Positions 61,658 through 64,000 of a stretch of DNA of 64,000 nucleotides are shown one piece after another. How positions within the stretch are numbered: the stretch's first letter is position 1; the number at the start of each line of letters is the position of its first letter. A program made the translations under genes and the position numbers. The stretch covers positions 1 to 64,000 of the forward strand of contig JACVZW010000075.1 in NCBI GenBank assembly GCA_014654775.1, written 5' to 3'. The DNA is from Paracoccaceae bacterium. Its GTDB lineage: Bacteria; Pseudomonadota; Alphaproteobacteria; Rhodobacterales; Rhodobacteraceae. The notes beneath the pieces are model-generated. The model did not search any database. It had not been told where the DNA came from and saw nothing but the letters and a program-made list of their open reading frames with translations.

Positions 61658-63412
61658 TCACTTCACTAGGTAGGGGCGGCCCCGACGGGATTCGGAGGGA
61701 CGCGGGTCGCCCGTGGCGGGGAAATCGCCCATCAGGACGGGTTGCATGCCTTGGTTGCGCAGGTTCTGCAGGAACTGGCCGAACCCGGTGAGATCGGTCA
61801 GGCGCGGGGCTTCGGTCAGGCGGCGGAGCGAGCGGGGGCTGATCTCATCCACGATGGTTTGCAGCGGTTCCATCGGGTTTTCGATGAATTCGGCAAGGTT
61901 CCAGACGCGGATGCGGGCCTTGGAGGTGGAATGGCGGAGGATGGCGAGATGGTCGATCTCGATCTTCTGGAGGCGGGCGGCATCGCGGCGGATGTCGGCG
62001 AAGTTGCGGTTGGATTTGAAGAGCGGGATGGCCCATGCGCCCGAGACGACGGAAATCTGGGCGTTGGAGTCGAGCGCCATGAAGGCGGTGAGTTGCTGAT
62101 TGTCGGCAGGGCCGAACTGGAAGCACTGGCGTTCGCCCCGGGTGGCCCAGATCAGGTTGGCAAGGAAGGATTTCGGGTTGTAGTCGCGCAGGGCGGCGCT
62201 GTCGGAGAGGGCGCCGTTGAAGACCGCCTCGCCCCCCGCGAATTCCACCCGGTCGGGGGCGAAGAGGTGACCGTGGACGCGGGTGCCCGTGACCTTGGCC
62301 AGCCAGCCTTCGAAGCCTTCGAAGACATCGGAGAAGCCTTGAAAGACGGAATAGGCGGCGGCGGTGCGGCCGTTTTCCCAGTGTTCGTTTGGAAAGCGGC
62401 TTTGCATGTAAAGGCCGGGGCGGCCCTTCACGCGGCGTTCCACGGCCTTGGAAAAGAGCCGGTCGATCTTGCCGGGATTGGGTTCGCCGCCCGCCTGCCC
62501 TTCGGCATCGTCGGAGAGGAAGGTCGAATAAAGCTTGGTCGCATGCGGCCAGATCTTGCGCGCGACGAAACAGTCGGAGCGGCGCAGGAGTTGGAGGTGG
62601 TCGTCGTAGAAGATGTGCGGCTTGCCCTGAAAATCGAACTTGGAGAGGGTGAGCGAGCGGCTTTCGACGTTCGAGGACACCTGACGGACGAGCGTCTGGA
62701 AATAGCTTTCGTCCGGGATCCAGACGCGGCGGAAGTAGCGGTCATAGGTGGCGCGGTCGGGGCCTTGCAGGATGGCCGACAGGGTCTGGCGGGTGAGGCA
62801 CCACCATTGGCTGCCCAGATGCGGGACGATGCCGTTGGGGATGGTGCGCTTGAACCCGACGGAGCGCTGCAGTCGGACATAGCGGTCGAAGAGCCAGCGC
62901 TGCGTGCGCCACGAGAAGGGAAAACGCAGGGTGAAGCGTTCCATGTTCAGCCCGCCGATCGTCCAGCCCACCTCTTCTGTCGTGACGGATTCGATGAAAT
63001 CGGTGCGGGGGCGTTCGTCGAGATAGGCCATGAGTTCGCGCACGGGCCGCAGCGGCAGGCAGGAGCCGGAGGCGAGGTAGACATGCCGGACGGAGGGGAA
63101 TTCGGCCAGCATCACTTCGGATGCGGATTGCGTGGCGGCGACGATGCCCCATGTGCCCCATTCGCAGGCGAAGCGTTCCGAGAAGCGGACATTGGGCAGA
63201 TCGGCAAGGTCGGACTGGAGTTTGTCCACGCTCCACTTGCCGACGCGCTTGTCGACATGGATCACGACGGGACAGCCGCGTTCGGCCCAGTGGCGCGCAG
63301 TGTCGGCGGCGCGGTGCAGCGCGGTGTGGCAGAGCATGACAAAGCCCAGCGTGCCGTTCTGCCGCGTGAGGGCGGTGGGAAGCGGGCTGTCGGCGGGGGT
63401 GACGGCGGTCAT
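61658..63412 (-). CDS. Glycosyltransferase (GT14/core-2-like) with extra C-terminal domain
   Basis: A 584-residue protein. The first 300 residues resemble GT14 core-2/beta-1,6-GlcNAc-type transferases: GFVMLCHTALHRAADTARHW, VVIHVDKRVGKWSVDKL, VYLASGSCLPLRPVRELMAYL and HLGSQWWCLTRQTLSAIL, with PDESYFQTLV near the putative catalytic site. The rest (about 330-584) looks like the additional domain seen in Rhodobacterales homologs (DUF5927 type, my recollection). The start at 63412 overlaps the upstream gene stop (ATGA). It probably builds a surface glycan together with its neighbours. Confidence 0.82.
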   Translation of the reverse strand: MTAVTPADSPLPTALTRQNGTLGFVMLCHTALHRAADTARHWAERGCPVVIHVDKRVGKWSVDKLQSDLADLPNVRFSERFACEWGTWGIVAATQSASEVMLAEFPSVRHVYLASGSCLPLRPVRELMAYLDERPRTDFIESVTTEEVGWTIGGLNMERFTLRFPFSWRTQRWLFDRYVRLQRSVGFKRTIPNGIVPHLGSQWWCLTRQTLSAILQGPDRATYDRYFRRVWIPDESYFQTLVRQVSSNVESRSLTLSKFDFQGKPHIFYDDHLQLLRRSDCFVARKIWPHATKLYSTFLSDDAEGQAGGEPNPGKIDRLFSKAVERRVKGRPGLYMQSRFPNEHWENGRTAAAYSVFQGFSDVFEGFEGWLAKVTGTRVHGHLFAPDRVEFAGGEAVFNGALSDSAALRDYNPKSFLANLIWATRGERQCFQFGPADNQQLTAFMALDSNAQISVVSGAWAIPLFKSNRNFADIRRDAARLQKIEIDHLAILRHSTSKARIRVWNLAEFIENPMEPLQTIVDEISPRSLRRLTEAPRLTDLTGFGQFLQNLRNQGMQPVLMGDFPATGDPRPSESRRGRPYLVK

Positions 63413-64000
63413 GCCCAGTTCCCCTTGGACATGAGCCCGAGGATTTCGAGCTGGCGCCAGTTGATGTATTTCTCGGACCACTTGCACCACAGGTCGGGCT
63501 GGTTCTTCACCCCGTCCAGATAGGCGCGGTATTCGAGGCTGTCGGCGTAATGCTGGTGGCGGGCGAGTTCCTCTTCGGCCTTGAGGGCGAAGGTGTCGAG
63601 GAATTTGGCATGCAGCAGGCAGCCGGAAGCCTTTTCGCCCCCCCATTCATCATAGACGAGGTTCAGGCCGCGCGGCAGCAGGCTGTGCGTGGAGCTTTTG
63701 TAGGCATAGGAGCGATGCCATTTGACGAGCGGAATCTTGTTGAGCGCGGGGGCCTTCTTCGGTTCGTCGGCGAAAAAGACGCGGGCACGGGGGCCGCCCT
63801 GAATCCAGAGATTGCCGTCGCCGGGATTGCGCTTGACCGAGTAGTTGGCGCTGTCGAACCAATGGGCGATTTCGAACGGGTCCTGACCTTCGTGATAGGG
63901 CTGCGCGTCCATCGGCCCTTTGGGATACATGTCGAGCAGCATGGCCGAGAAGGACCGTATCCCCGAGCTTTCCAGCCAATCCGTCAGCGCACGCAGGGGG
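63409..64000 (-). CDS. Glycosyltransferase family 2-like protein, N-terminus beyond the window
   Basis: Partial gene: the reading frame continues past position 64000, so only the last 196 or so residues are seen. The visible part contains PLRALTDWLESSGIRSFSAM, then LLDMYPKGPMDAQPYHEGQDPFE and LVKWHRSYAYKSSTHSLLPRGLN. This matches the C-terminal half of GT2-like (DUF4422/GT92-type) transferases known from Rhodobacterales. The internal ATG at 63942 is not the true start because conserved-looking sequence precedes it. Its stop overlaps the next gene by 4 bases, so it leads a GT-GT-sulfotransferase operon. Confidence 0.7.
   Translation of the reverse strand, partial: PLRALTDWLESSGIRSFSAMLLDMYPKGPMDAQPYHEGQDPFEIAHWFDSANYSVKRNPGDGNLWIQGGPRARVFFADEPKKAPALNKIPLVKWHRSYAYKSSTHSLLPRGLNLVYDEWGGEKASGCLLHAKFLDTFALKAEEELARHQHYADSLEYRAYLDGVKNQPDLWCKWSEKYINWRQLEILGLMSKGNWA

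Noticed and set aside
1-64000. CRISPR arrays, insertion sequences, prophage or defence systems
   Set aside because: No regularly spaced repeats with spacers, transposase, integrase, restriction or toxin-antitoxin genes were found on either strand.

Overview
The window is chromosomal DNA from an alphaproteobacterium of the Rhodobacterales (Rhodobacter/Paracoccus-like). The evidence is visibly GC-rich sequence with G/C-biased third codon positions, a petABC cytochrome bc1 operon, petP/petR-type regulators, an xseB-ispA-dxs cluster, a 41-residue cysteine-poor L36, and several copies of the intergenic ATATTTG...AGATGAAG element common in this order. I saw no insertion sequence, prophage, CRISPR array or rRNA. 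It is mostly housekeeping sequence with a few accessory pockets.

Layout. 0.4-5.3 kb: methionine sulfoxide repair pair msrPQ, a secreted fasciclin protein, and clpB with a heat-shock-like promoter. 5.5-13.3 kb: a TolB-like propeller coupled to an unknown gene, cutC, a ROK kinase, pyrF, a Nudix/NfeD/SPFH membrane operon, dinB, and N-formylglutamate amidohydrolase. 13.3-16 kb: tRNA-Val with rpmJ, a PaiB-like regulator, a GST and a LysE exporter. 16.2-19 kb: petABC. 19.1-22.5 kb: thiBPQ behind a TPP riboswitch. 22.6-23.5 kb: a small AT-richer pocket with one unknown membrane protein. 23.6-31.7 kb: aroC, EamA, HU, AMP nucleosidase, an epimerase-like protein, TerC, a voltage-gated cation channel and a serine hydrolase. 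31.8-35.7 kb: HDAC-like, xseB, ispA and dxs. 35.8-37.1 kb: two tandem paralogous secreted proteins of unknown function. 37.2-43.7 kb: petR, petP, ilvE, a deiminase-fold enzyme with a small arginine-rich ORF upstream, queG, a GST and mtgA. 43.7-45.1 kb: a gene-poor stretch with two kinds of short repeat and a DUF1330 gene. 45.1-52.3 kb: glutamate synthase, with gltD and gltB separated by two extra genes. 52.4-55.1 kb: uppP, a di-heme cytochrome, and an NDUFA9-like protein. 55.3-60.3 kb: tRNA-Leu, rnd, kdsD, lptC-lptA-lptB, hpf and ptsN (KDO and LPS export). 60.3-64 kb: a sulfotransferase and two glycosyltransferases, the last cut by the window edge.

Many genes are translationally coupled by TGATG, ATGA or GTGA overlaps, which helps fix starts and operons. 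The signals most worth following are a voltage-gated channel whose filter (TLEGWAD) has calcium-channel-like residues, a two-copy 55-bp element built on an exact 12-bp period, a terminator-like hairpin between a good promoter and tRNA-Val, an arginine-rich mini-ORF ahead of a guanidino-modifying enzyme gene, and the two extra genes inside the glt operon.
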